This document shows, one piece after another, positions 1 to 8,057 of a stretch of DNA of 64,000 nucleotides. Each line of letters opens with the position of its first letter. Within the stretch, counting starts at the first letter, position 1. Location: positions 1 to 64,000 of the forward strand of contig NZ_LT828564.1 of the NCBI RefSeq assembly GCF_900170035.1. Direction: 5' to 3'. The notes beneath the pieces are model-generated. The model was not told where the DNA came from. It saw only the letters and a program-made list of their open reading frames with translations, and searched no databases. The position numbers were made by a program, and so were the translations under genes. Source of the DNA: Desulfamplus magnetovallimortis (GTDB taxonomy: Bacteria > Desulfobacterota > Desulfobacteria > Desulfobacterales > Desulfobacteraceae).

Positions 1-233
1 TTGTGTTCATTAAGATTTTCAAATCCCTCATAGTAATCAGGATTAAGGTCATCAAACAGGACAGATGAGTGTTTTCTGACAACGACCACATCGAGAAGCT
101 GTTTTTTTAAGGATAAATCCACTTCAACCGTGACCTCACACCCGAGTTTTTCAAACAGAGGGGTCATCATTAAGCCGAGCAGTCGATGCCAACCGGTTCT
201 GTCTTCATTTTTAGTTTCCGTGTTATTTTCCAT
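1..233 (-). CDS. Rpn/PD-(D/E)XK nuclease-like protein, second copy, cut by window start
   Basis: Only the first 77 codons are in the window; the gene continues past position 1. The start is the ATG at 233-231. It matches the N-terminus of the complete gene at 403-1338 at a fixed offset of 1105 bases with a single difference (position 201 g versus 1306 c, giving NEDRTG instead of NEERTG). The near identity means a very recent tandem duplication. The missing part cannot be judged, so it could be a full paralogue or a fragment. Confidence 0.6.
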   Translation of the reverse strand, partial: MENNTETKNEDRTGWHRLLGLMMTPLFEKLGCEVTVEVDLSLKKQLLDVVVVRKHSSVLFDDLNPDYYEGFENLNEH

Positions 234-273
234 AAAATTAATATAATCAGAGTGGTTGGTTTTTGCAAGTTTT
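1..273. repeat. Direct repeat copy 1 (tandem duplication)
   Basis: Bases 1-273 repeat 1106-1374 almost exactly: one substitution inside the coding part and one extra A just after the start codon (cataaaatta versus cataaatta). The match ends in the shared gcaagttttta stretch, after which the flanks differ. The left limit lies outside the window. Confidence 0.9.
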
Positions 274-296
274 AGGAGAAGAAATGGGAAGAGATT

Positions 297-315
297 GGGG
301 ACAGGTACACAATGC
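297..315. repeat. GGGGACAGGTAC motif, copy 1
   Basis: GGGGACAGGTACACAATGC. Two near-identical copies occur at 1530-1548 and 2298-2316, so the motif brackets both the nuclease-like gene and the coiled-coil gene. Motifs of this type are often seen near REP-associated transposase modules; that link is inference here because no transposase is in the window. Confidence 0.7.
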
Positions 316-402
316 CTGCCCTTTTTTTGTTTACGTTTATTTTCAGGAAAGGGGATGTAGAAAATGGGGAGAGCCTGGAATCAGTCTATTAGGATTTCAT
401 TT

Positions 403-1338
403 TCAGTTTTGAACCTGTTTCCACTCTTTTTCCAGAATAATGTAGATATTTTGCAGCTCATCAATATTTTTTGCAAGCAACGCTTCTTTTGGAGAGACAG
501 GTTGTTTCAGAATCTGTTGAAGTAACTGGATTTTTCCTGTCAATTCCCCTTTCTGCATTCCTTTCTGCCATCCTTCCTGCCGTCCTTCCTGCCGTCCTTT
601 TTGGAGCCCACCTTGCCATCCTTCCTGTTTTCCAAGTAGAAATTGTCCATAGTGTTCTGGATAATTTTCTTTAACAAACATTTCTCTTGTATAAGGCATG
701 TCAACCCCCTGTAGATTATAGTGATCATATAGTTTGTTCAGATATGTGCTTGTATGTTGAAGCAGCCACCCATCATGTTGCAGTCTTTCTCTACTCAATA
801 TAATCTGCTTGATATTATTAGAAAAAAGACCAAGTATTGGATGATTGGAGTCTTTTGTAATGATGAAGCGTACCGGAGTTAAAACTTTTAAATCATAAAC
901 TTTATTTTTTTCAATAGCTTCAATAAGTTTGGTCTCTTTAAATCTATTGAACAGAGTTTCAGGAAAATGGTTTGTTACTGCATAGAGGTTGATATTGTTT
1001 TCTTCTTTAAGGTTTTTCATTTTTTTATAGTTTGTAAAGTGCCCGTAAAGCTCTTCAAGTGCATCCATATTGAAGACTTCCCGAAAGGATTTGAAGGATA
1101 TAAGATTGTGTTCATTAAGATTTTCAAATCCCTCATAGTAATCAGGATTAAGGTCATCAAACAGGACAGATGAGTGTTTTCTGACAACGACCACATCGAG
1201 AAGCTGTTTTTTTAAGGATAAATCCACTTCAACCGTGACCTCACACCCGAGTTTTTCAAACAGAGGGGTCATCATTAAGCCGAGCAGTCGATGCCAACCG
1301 GTTCTCTCTTCATTTTTAGTTTCCGTGTTATTTTCCAT
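403..1338 (-). CDS. Rpn/PD-(D/E)XK nuclease-like protein with C-terminal QEG repeats
   Basis: 311 residues. The N-terminal part holds EVDLSLKKQLLDVVVVRK, which looks like the Asp/hydrophobic-strand part of a PD-(D/E)XK restriction-endonuclease fold as in Rpn-type recombination-promoting nucleases and related DUF families. Near the C-terminus is a Gly/Gln/Glu-rich repeat (GKQEGWQGGLQKGRQEGRQ and on, about residues 236-265), typical of the tails of these families, followed by a short helical end. It stands alone between two repeat motifs and has a partial tandem copy at 1-233. Such genes are commonly multi-copy and mobile. The family assignment is from general sequence appearance only; a plain hypothetical protein is the alternative. 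Confidence 0.55.
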   Translation of the reverse strand: MENNTETKNEERTGWHRLLGLMMTPLFEKLGCEVTVEVDLSLKKQLLDVVVVRKHSSVLFDDLNPDYYEGFENLNEHNLISFKSFREVFNMDALEELYGHFTNYKKMKNLKEENNINLYAVTNHFPETLFNRFKETKLIEAIEKNKVYDLKVLTPVRFIITKDSNHPILGLFSNNIKQIILSRERLQHDGWLLQHTSTYLNKLYDHYNLQGVDMPYTREMFVKENYPEHYGQFLLGKQEGWQGGLQKGRQEGRQEGWQKGMQKGELTGKIQLLQQILKQPVSPKEALLAKNIDELQNIYIILEKEWKQVQN

Positions 1339-1374
1339 AAATTAATATAATCAGAGTGGTTGGTTTTTGCAAGT
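1106..1374. repeat. Direct repeat copy 2 (tandem duplication)
   Basis: Covers the first 77 codons and the upstream region of the complete nuclease-like gene; partner of 1-273. Between 1375 and 1529 I see no gene or clear signal. Confidence 0.9.
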
Positions 1375-1529
1375 TTTTAAATACTGTACAGGTTTCTTCT
1401 TGGGTCCCTGCGATTTGGGACTGTTGATTGTGGTTTAGGTACGGATGAGAGTGCCGTTTTTGTTGTACTGCTTGACAGAATTCCCTCTGAACCAATGTTT
1501 CATGCAGGGGAAAAGAGGGACAGGAAAAG

Positions 1530-1567
1530 GGGGACAGGTACATAATGCATGTGCTGTCCCCGTTTTA
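1530..1567 (+). terminator. GGGGACAGGTAC motif copy 2 in a terminator-like hairpin
   Basis: The repeat motif GGGGACAGGTACATAATGC (1530-1548) is followed by CTGTCCCC (1554-1561), which pairs with its first eight bases to give an 8-bp stem and 16-base loop, then a T-rich cgttttatttt. This could work as a rho-independent terminator or simply be the palindromic end of the repeat. It precedes the coiled-coil gene at 1644. Confidence 0.4.
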
Positions 1568-1643
1568 TTTTGAGATTGCCATTTTACGCCTTGATGGTTA
1601 TACTCATGTTAATAAGAGAGAAAAAACGATGGAGGTGAATGAG

Positions 1644-2291
1644 ATGAAATTGAGTGTATTAATATTAAAATGGACAATGGGTTTATGGCTGATAACTCAG
1701 ACGGTAATACCGGTCACGCTGTATGCCGTGGAGATCGCACCACGGATAACGGATCGTGAAATTACGGATAAACTGACCCGACTGGAGGTGGGACAGGATG
1801 CACTGCGGTCAGAGATGAAATCAGGCCAGGAGGCACTTTCAGTGAGGATTTCTGATTTGAGGGCGGAGATGAAATCGAGCCAGGAAGCTTTGAGGGCGGA
1901 GATGAAATCGAGCCAGGAAGCTTTGAGGGCGGAGATGAAATCGAGCCAGGAAGCTTTGAGGGCGGAGATGAAAACAGGGCTGGAAGCCATTGGCAAAAGA
2001 ATGGATGACTTAAGTGCAAGGCAAGCCGACACCAATGCGACCATGTTGGTTCTCTTCACCTCCCTTATCGCATTGATCGTTGCCCTTTTCGGCTATATCC
2101 TCTGGGATCGCCGCACCATGATGAAACCGGTTGCGGAGAAGCTTCATCGGTTTGAGCATGAGGTGATAAGCGATCTGGATTTGAATCATGCGGAAGGCTC
2201 CCTGTTGAGAAGGCAGTTAAACGTAATGAAGAAATTTGCAGCAAAGAATTCGGAATTTGCTGAAATCATGCAGGGGGAGGCATTGTTATAG
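1644..2291 (+). CDS. Exported coiled-coil membrane protein with tandem repeats
   Basis: 215 residues from the ATG at 1644, chosen because GGAGGTGA sits five bases upstream (1631-1638). The reading frame is open to 1545 without a comparable site. Order: signal peptide (about residues 1-28, ending near LYAVE), a coiled coil of 11-residue repeats of the form LRAEMKSSQEA (33-base DNA repeats at about 1861-1970), a membrane helix (about 130-152, ATMLVLFTSLIALIVALFGY), then ILWDRRTMMKPV and a charged tail. This predicts a periplasmic coil anchored by a C-terminal helix. A protein of the same plan, also with WDRRT after the membrane helix, is encoded at 60548-61066. Function is unknown. Confidence 0.7.
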   Translation: MKLSVLILKWTMGLWLITQTVIPVTLYAVEIAPRITDREITDKLTRLEVGQDALRSEMKSGQEALSVRISDLRAEMKSSQEALRAEMKSSQEALRAEMKSSQEALRAEMKTGLEAIGKRMDDLSARQADTNATMLVLFTSLIALIVALFGYILWDRRTMMKPVAEKLHRFEHEVISDLDLNHAEGSLLRRQLNVMKKFAAKNSEFAEIMQGEALL

Positions 2292-2297
2292 GAAAAA

Positions 2298-2316
2298 GGG
2301 GACAGGTACATAATGC
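2298..2316. repeat. GGGGACAGGTAC motif, copy 3
   Basis: GGGGACAGGTACATAATGC, identical to the copy at 1530, just after the stop of the coiled-coil gene. Confidence 0.7.
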
Positions 2317-2374
2317 TTGCCGATCCGTGGTCGGGCCATCACAACAAGTTATAATAATTGATAAATCCCTCTAT

Positions 2375-4369
2375 TTACCTCAACATAAAGGGCTTATATC
2401 GAACTTTTTGACACCGAAACGAGGACATTCCATTCCCATTGGTCGGGGGTGTCGGTCCAAAATCTCTGCATATTCCACACTCGCTGCATGTTTTCATGGG
2501 ACAGTCTTTTGATATTTTTTCCATGGATGCCTTTTGATATTCCTTTTTTAAAAAAGACTTTTTAATGCCTGCATCCAGAATATCCCATGGCAGGGTAGCA
2601 TCCATATCCAAAGGATTGAAAATTGTGGATTCAATCCCGGAGTTCTTGATGGCCTGTGACCACCCCTTCTTTTCTGCTGCTTCCAGAAGGTCGGCCATAC
2701 GCCTGTCCCCCCGCGACAAGAGTGCGTTAACTGCTGCCATTCTTGGAGATTCACTGTTAATGGTGATATTTCCTTCCCGCTTTAGCCCTTCCCTGATTAT
2801 TTTTATCTTTTTTTTAAAAGTGGATGGAGTATCCATTGCAGCCCATTGGAAGGGAGTGAAGGGTTTGGGAATAAAGGGGTTTATACTCAGGGTGATTGTA
2901 CCAATTTTTCTGTTTTTCCTGCTGGCCTCAAGAAAGGTTTGCTTGATTTTAAGAGTTAATGAGACAATATCCTGGATATCCACATCTGTCTCAAAGGGAA
3001 GCCCTGTCATGAAGTAGAGCTTTATATTAAGGATGCCATGGGCAACAATGCGTTGAACAGCAGATAGGATCTGGGCCTCTGTGATTTTTTTGTTAATTAT
3101 GCGGCGCATTCTTTCGGAACCGGCCTCTGGTGCAATGGTTGCTGTCTTTACCGAAGAATCCACAAGGGTCTGGATGGTTTCATCTGTAAGATTGTCAAGT
3201 CTTAATGAGCTAAAGGATATTTTCTGATTGTTGGCAATTCCTGCTGCACAGATGCTGTTGATGCCCGGATGGTCTGATACTGCTGCACTGACAAGGCCGA
3301 TCTTATCAGTCATCAAGGACGCTTTGTTCATGGCATCTATAATGATCTGATCCGGATAGAAGCGGGGGGGGCGGTAGATAAATCCTGCACTGCAAAATCT
3401 GCAACCATGGGGGCAACCCCTTCCGGTTTCAATTAAAAAGGTATTGTTGAATGCTGTGTCATTGGTGAGAATCTGGGTGGTGGTGGATATATTTTTAAGG
3501 TCAGGGGATCGTTGAACAGTTACTCTTTTGGGTATATCCGGGTAACAGGGTTTTATGTCTGTAAAGGTCTCTATGCCGTTTTTGATGCGGTATTCCGGAT
3601 TGTAGAGTGCAGGTACATATACCCCTTTCATTGTTGTTGCAAGTTTTTTTAAAAGATCATGCTTTTCTGGTTGTCTCCAATAGGGTTGTTCTTTGCGGTT
3701 GTGTTTTGTTTTGGTGTTTAATATTGGGGGATTTTGTTTCAGAGCATGGGAGTTGTCTTTATCTAATTGTTGGGTATAATAGGTAAAGAGAATATTGATG
3801 AAAGGATCAATCAACTCTTCGGCCTCACCCATAAGAAAACAGTCGATAAAAGGAGCAACTGGCTCAGGATTGAGAAAAGATGCAACTCCCCCGGCAATAA
3901 CCAAGGGTAGGGCGTGGATGGAATTTTCTCTCTCCCCGGATCTTAAGGGAATGTTTGCTGCCTTAAGGATGTGAAGAATATTCAGGTAATCATTCTCAAA
4001 GGAGAGGGAAAATGCAATTATATCATATGAGGAGAGATCCATTCCGGTCTCAATGCTTTGGGGAGTTGCGTTTCCGGCAGGATTATTATGAGTTGTTCCT
4101 ATATGATCTGGTGTTTCGTTGCCAAAGGGTTTAAATTGATGGCATTTTTGTTCTCTTGATGTTTCCGGAAGAAAAAAACGGTGGCAGGCTACATTGTCAT
4201 GGGCATTAAACAGTGAATAAACAGATTGAAAACCAAGGTTTGACATTCCTGCATGGTATGTGTTGGGATAGACAATCGCAATATTTAATACTCCGCTTTT
4301 TTTTAGTGTCACTGCCCCCTGTTCGTGATGAACAGGAGGCTTTCCAGACATCAATTTTTTTTTTCCCAT
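2375..4369 (-). CDS. B12-binding-type radical SAM protein (TIGR03960-like)
   Basis: 664 residues. The N-terminal third resembles a cobalamin-binding domain (VLNIAIVYPNTYHAGMSNLG at about 27-46). The radical SAM iron-sulfur motif is GRGCPHGCRFC (CxxxCxxC, about residue 325). The C-terminus carries four more cysteines (CPMKTCSECGIC), which may bind a second cluster. Size and layout fit the large radical SAM proteins often filed as TIGR03960, whose relatives act in tRNA or cofactor modification. An insertion around residues 200-230 (DKDNSHALKQNPPILNTK) looks low-complexity. It lies 45 bases after ftsZ on the same strand and may be the last gene of the dcw transcript. The substrate is unknown. 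Confidence 0.8.
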   Translation of the reverse strand: MGKKKLMSGKPPVHHEQGAVTLKKSGVLNIAIVYPNTYHAGMSNLGFQSVYSLFNAHDNVACHRFFLPETSREQKCHQFKPFGNETPDHIGTTHNNPAGNATPQSIETGMDLSSYDIIAFSLSFENDYLNILHILKAANIPLRSGERENSIHALPLVIAGGVASFLNPEPVAPFIDCFLMGEAEELIDPFINILFTYYTQQLDKDNSHALKQNPPILNTKTKHNRKEQPYWRQPEKHDLLKKLATTMKGVYVPALYNPEYRIKNGIETFTDIKPCYPDIPKRVTVQRSPDLKNISTTTQILTNDTAFNNTFLIETGRGCPHGCRFCSAGFIYRPPRFYPDQIIIDAMNKASLMTDKIGLVSAAVSDHPGINSICAAGIANNQKISFSSLRLDNLTDETIQTLVDSSVKTATIAPEAGSERMRRIINKKITEAQILSAVQRIVAHGILNIKLYFMTGLPFETDVDIQDIVSLTLKIKQTFLEASRKNRKIGTITLSINPFIPKPFTPFQWAAMDTPSTFKKKIKIIREGLKREGNITINSESPRMAAVNALLSRGDRRMADLLEAAEKKGWSQAIKNSGIESTIFNPLDMDATLPWDILDAGIKKSFLKKEYQKASMEKISKDCPMKTCSECGICRDFGPTPPTNGNGMSSFRCQKVRYKPFMLR

Positions 4370-4414
4370 TCGGATTCCAGTGATATCTTTCTTTACGTGA
4401 CAGCCCTCGGTGAT

Positions 4415-5632
4415 TCAGTCGGCCTTTCTGCGTAAAAATGTCGGGATCTCAAGGTTTTCAGAATCTCCAAAATGACGGTTGATGTTTCTTCCATCTTCAT
4501 TGGCAGCTCTTTTGACAACCCTTCTTACCACAGGGGCTTCTTCATCCCATGTTGCAAGTTCTTCCTGGGTGGGACTTCGGAGTTTGTCATGGGATTCCAC
4601 TTCAGGTGTTTCTGGTTTTGCTGGCTTTTTGTTTCGGGGTTTGTTTATGGAGAGAACATTGGGTGCTGTTATCTCTTCCTGACCTATACCGGTTGCAATT
4701 ACAGTTACCCTCATTTCATCGCCAAGGCTCTCGTCAAAGGTCTGGCCCCATATGATCTCTGCGTCATCTCCAACTTCCTGATGGATACGATCTGAAGCCT
4801 CTGTCATCTCCTCCATTGTAATGTCTGTGCTGCATGTAATATTCATGAGTACTCCCCTTGCACCTGCAATGGAGATATCTTCAAGCAGTGGATGGGAGAT
4901 TGCTTTTTCAGCAGCTTCAATGGCTCGGTTATCGCCGCTTGCAATACCAATTCCCATGAGAGCCATGCCCGCTTTGGACATTGTTGTCTTGACATCAGCA
5001 AAATCAAGATTAACAAGACCTGTAAGCATGATAAGATCTGTGATACCCTTTACAGAGTGGTGCAGGATTTCGTCGGCTTTGAGAAACATGTCAACAAGTT
5101 TGGTTCCCTGGCCTGCAAGTCCTCTTAGGCGATCATTGGGGATGGTAATAACAGTGTCAGTTATATCACGAAGATTGTTGATTCCCTCTTCTGCCTGCTG
5201 CGCCCTTTTTTTCCCCTCAAAGGAGAATGGCTTGGAAACAACAGCAACAGTGAGAATACCAAGATCTTTGCAGATTTCAGCAATTACAGGGGCAGCACCT
5301 GTACCTGTTCCACCGCCAAAGCCTGCTGTAATAAAGACCATATGACTGTCCTGCAACGCTTCTCTTATCTCATCAGTATTTTCAAGGGCAGCTTCCCTTC
5401 CTGTGTTGGGGTTTGCACCTGCACCCAAACCCTGTGTAAGCTTTGCCCCAAGTTGAATTTTGTGTTCTGCCTTTGATATGTCAAGTGCCTGTGCATCTGT
5501 GTTGGCAACAATAAATTTAACCCCCTTTAGCTCGGAGTCAATCATGTTGTTAACTGCGTTACCTCCGGCTCCTCCCACACCAATGACCTTTATTCTGGTC
5601 GGGCTCTCATTTTCCATGTAAGAAAAATTCAT
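4415..5632 (-). CDS. ftsZ: Cell division protein FtsZ
   Basis: 405 residues, usual length. This is the tubulin-like GTPase that forms the division ring at midcell. Visible motifs are the N-terminal GVGGAGGNAVNNM, the tubulin signature GGGTGTGAAPV (about 108-118), the T7-type region around NLDFADVKTTM, and the conserved C-terminal tail IPTFLRRK that binds FtsA and other tethers. The ATG at 5632 has an AGGGGAT site six bases upstream. It follows ftsA after about 210 bases that contain two copies of a palindromic repeat with Fur-box-like dyads, so ftsZ may have its own promoter there. Confidence 0.97.
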   Translation of the reverse strand: MNFSYMENESPTRIKVIGVGGAGGNAVNNMIDSELKGVKFIVANTDAQALDISKAEHKIQLGAKLTQGLGAGANPNTGREAALENTDEIREALQDSHMVFITAGFGGGTGTGAAPVIAEICKDLGILTVAVVSKPFSFEGKKRAQQAEEGINNLRDITDTVITIPNDRLRGLAGQGTKLVDMFLKADEILHHSVKGITDLIMLTGLVNLDFADVKTTMSKAGMALMGIGIASGDNRAIEAAEKAISHPLLEDISIAGARGVLMNITCSTDITMEEMTEASDRIHQEVGDDAEIIWGQTFDESLGDEMRVTVIATGIGQEEITAPNVLSINKPRNKKPAKPETPEVESHDKLRSPTQEELATWDEEAPVVRRVVKRAANEDGRNINRHFGDSENLEIPTFLRRKAD

Positions 5633-5709
5633 AAATATCCCCTGTCAAGATTGTAAAGTTAAAGGTTAGATTGTTTGTATAAGATATCTAATGTTGGTTT
5701 AGTTGTTTT

Positions 5710-5840
5710 TTTACCGTGAAAATGACTATCATTTTTATATTTGGGGGTGATTGATACGCAATCAATCATGCCCGTTTACCGTGAAAATGACTATCATTTT
5801 TATATTTGGGGGTGATTGATACGTAATCAATCATGCCTGT
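5710..5840. repeat. Fur-box-like double-palindrome repeat, two tandem copies
   Basis: Two direct copies of about 65 bases (5710-5774 and 5775-5840) differing at about two positions. Each has a first dyad, GAAAATGACTATCATTTTT, which resembles a Fur box, and a second dyad, TGATTGATACGCAATCAATC. The same unit returns at 26834-26991. It fills most of the ftsA-ftsZ gap. It is a dispersed repeat; whether Fur or another dimeric regulator binds it is inference. Confidence 0.8.
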
Positions 5841-5843
5841 TTA

Positions 5844-7070
5844 TTACAGAATATCCTTAAACCATTGCTTCATGCGTTCCAGCAATTTTGAAAAACTTAC
5901 GCTGTTATCTTTTTTCAAAGGTATTGTACTGCTATTCTTGCTGCCATAGATAACAAGTCCTACACCTGTTGCAAATGCAGGATTTTTGACAACATCTTTA
6001 AGCCCCCCAATATTTTCAGGCTGTCCTATGCGCACAGGTACAGCAAACACAGACTCCACAACCTCTGCAATCCCATCCAGCATTGAGCTTCCACCGGTTA
6101 AAACAATGCCCGATGGAAAAGAGTTTTCAAGTCCGTTACTGTAAATCTCGCTTTTAAGTATTGAAAACATCTCCTCAACCCTGGGTTCCAGGATTTCAGC
6201 CATGATACTTCTTGCAACAGTTTTTGACTCTTTGGCACCAACTGTTTTGACCTCAATGGTTTCTCCAGGTTTTATGTGGCTTGCAATACAGGTGCCGTGG
6301 GCAAGCTTTATCTTTTCTGCTTCAGCAAGCGGTGTTCTCAACCCTATGGATAAATCATTGGTCATGTTATGTCCGCCAAGGGTAAGCTCAAATGTATGCT
6401 TGATGTGGTTACCCTTGAAGAGAGCAAGATCCGTTGTACCGCCGCCAATATCGGCCAGGGCACATCCAAGGTCTTTTTCTTCCCTGTTAAGGACAGCTTC
6501 ACCTGAAGCAAGGGACTCCAGGACAATGTCACAAACTTCAAGGTTTGCCATATTACAGCACTTAATGATGTTTCTTGCAGAAGAGACGGCTCCTGTGACA
6601 ATGTGAATCTTTGTTTCCAGACGAACTCCTGTCATGCCAAGCGGATTCTGGATTGACTCCTGATCATCCACAATGAACTCCTGGGGAATGATGTGTATGG
6701 TCTCCCTGTCCATTGGTATGGCAACGGCACTTGCAGCTTCAATCACCCTGTCAATATCTAACTGGGTTATCTCTCCTCCCTTAATTGCAATAATACCGTG
6801 GCTGTTAAATCCCTTGATGTGCCCTCCGGCAATTCCAACATAGACAGAGGATATTTCGCACCCTGCCATGAATTCCGCCTCCTGCACAGCCTTTTTGATT
6901 GACTCAACTGTTGAGTCAATGTTTACGACAGCTCCTTTTCTCAAACCGATTGATGGATGTGAACCCATTCCGATAATATTGATTGAACCGTCAACGAGTT
7001 CCCCCACAACAGCGCATATTTTTGTTGTGCCGATGTCTAAGCCTACGATGATATTTTCTTCTCCCTGCAA
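5844..7070 (-). CDS. ftsA: Cell division protein FtsA
   Basis: 408 residues from a TTG start at 7070, chosen because AAGGAGGAG lies six bases upstream and the protein then begins MQGEENIIVGLDIGTTK, as FtsA proteins do. Starts further upstream (ATG 7106, TTG 7130) would overlap ftsQ and lack a ribosome site. It is an actin-like ATPase that tethers FtsZ to the membrane. Visible are phosphate-1 LDIGTTKICAVVG, phosphate-2 ADIGGGTTDLALF, the adenosine site VLTGGSSMLDG, and the C-terminal amphipathic helix SKLLERMKQWFKDIL for membrane binding. The gap to ftsQ is 16 bases. Confidence 0.95.
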   Translation of the reverse strand: MQGEENIIVGLDIGTTKICAVVGELVDGSINIIGMGSHPSIGLRKGAVVNIDSTVESIKKAVQEAEFMAGCEISSVYVGIAGGHIKGFNSHGIIAIKGGEITQLDIDRVIEAASAVAIPMDRETIHIIPQEFIVDDQESIQNPLGMTGVRLETKIHIVTGAVSSARNIIKCCNMANLEVCDIVLESLASGEAVLNREEKDLGCALADIGGGTTDLALFKGNHIKHTFELTLGGHNMTNDLSIGLRTPLAEAEKIKLAHGTCIASHIKPGETIEVKTVGAKESKTVARSIMAEILEPRVEEMFSILKSEIYSNGLENSFPSGIVLTGGSSMLDGIAEVVESVFAVPVRIGQPENIGGLKDVVKNPAFATGVGLVIYGSKNSSTIPLKKDNSVSFSKLLERMKQWFKDIL

Positions 7071-7086
7071 ATCAAACTCCTCCTTG

Positions 7087-8025
7087 TTAGCTCTCCGGCA
7101 GAGCATCCCCGTTTTTGACTTGAATGACAATATTTTCGGGGTTTATTAAATCAATTGAACAGATCAGTTTATTGAAATTGTTTTTTTGCATATATTTTAC
7201 TAAATGTCTAATTTTTTTAAATTTTTCCTTGAAATTATCAAATCCGAGCTTGATTTTCACCGGTGTTTGGTCTGGTTGCAGGGAAATGTGATTCTGGTTG
7301 AGCATTGTAAGTATTTCTATACCGGTTTCATTATCAGCAGATATGCTTTGTATCACCTCCTTTTTTTCCATTTTCAGCAGTTGCATGACACACTCATGCA
7401 GTTTTCCTGAAAAGTGGTAGTGGTTATTTTCATCCATTGAAAGCTTAAGGCCGTGAATCACAGGAAGAGGCTTTATAGTATTATTAAGCTCCTTAGTTTT
7501 GATGCTTTTACTCTTCTCTTTATTGTTGTTTTTATTGTAAACCTCATTGCCTATTCCATCATTTTCAACAAAGGGTTCTCCTTTTGTATTTATAATAATA
7601 TCAGCCTTGTCATCTATCCTTACCACGGCAAGGGGTTGCTGCTCTTTTATTTTTATTTCAAGGCCTGACGGCATTATCCTGGTTACCGAAGCATCATCAA
7701 TCCAGGGATGAGAAATTAGCCTTTTTTTTAAATGACCAAGGTTCAGGTCAAGGATATTTATCCTTTCTGTAATTCCTGAATATTCAATTATTGAATCTTT
7801 TGTAAGTTTTTGATTGCCGGAAACAGATATATTTACAAGAGAGAACAGCTTTGACTGTGTTGCAGCATTTTCCACAAAAATGAAAAAAAGGGTTGTAAGT
7901 GTGATTACAATAATAATTGTTATCACTTTAAGCCCTACTTCAATGTGTCCCATAAAATCAAAGGGAGCAACCGCAACATCATTTTTACGTGGGCGGTATC
8001 TGTTCTCTTTTTTCTTTTTGTTCAT
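7087..8025 (-). CDS. ftsQ: Cell division protein FtsQ/DivIB
   Basis: 312 residues. There is a basic cytoplasmic N-terminus (MNKKKKENRYRPRK), one membrane helix (about 31-52, VGLKVITIIIVITLTTLFFI) and then a POTRA domain (VSGNQKLTKDSIIEYSGI, about 68-85) and the FtsQ domain in the periplasm. It links FtsL/FtsB to the early divisome. An Asn/Lys-rich stretch (about 158-178, NKNNNKEKSKSIKTKELNN) is a low-complexity insertion not expected in the family. It lies between murB and ftsA as in many dcw clusters. Confidence 0.9.
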   Translation of the reverse strand: MNKKKKENRYRPRKNDVAVAPFDFMGHIEVGLKVITIIIVITLTTLFFIFVENAATQSKLFSLVNISVSGNQKLTKDSIIEYSGITERINILDLNLGHLKKRLISHPWIDDASVTRIMPSGLEIKIKEQQPLAVVRIDDKADIIINTKGEPFVENDGIGNEVYNKNNNKEKSKSIKTKELNNTIKPLPVIHGLKLSMDENNHYHFSGKLHECVMQLLKMEKKEVIQSISADNETGIEILTMLNQNHISLQPDQTPVKIKLGFDNFKEKFKKIRHLVKYMQKNNFNKLICSIDLINPENIVIQVKNGDALPES

Positions 8026-8057
8026 GGCCTTCTATTGTCTCTCAGGCTGTTTTATTT

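Noticed and set aside
4821-5345. Long plus-strand ORF opposite ftsZ
   Set aside because: It is a shadow frame of ftsZ; the protein has no recognisable features and ftsZ motifs are intact on the other strand.
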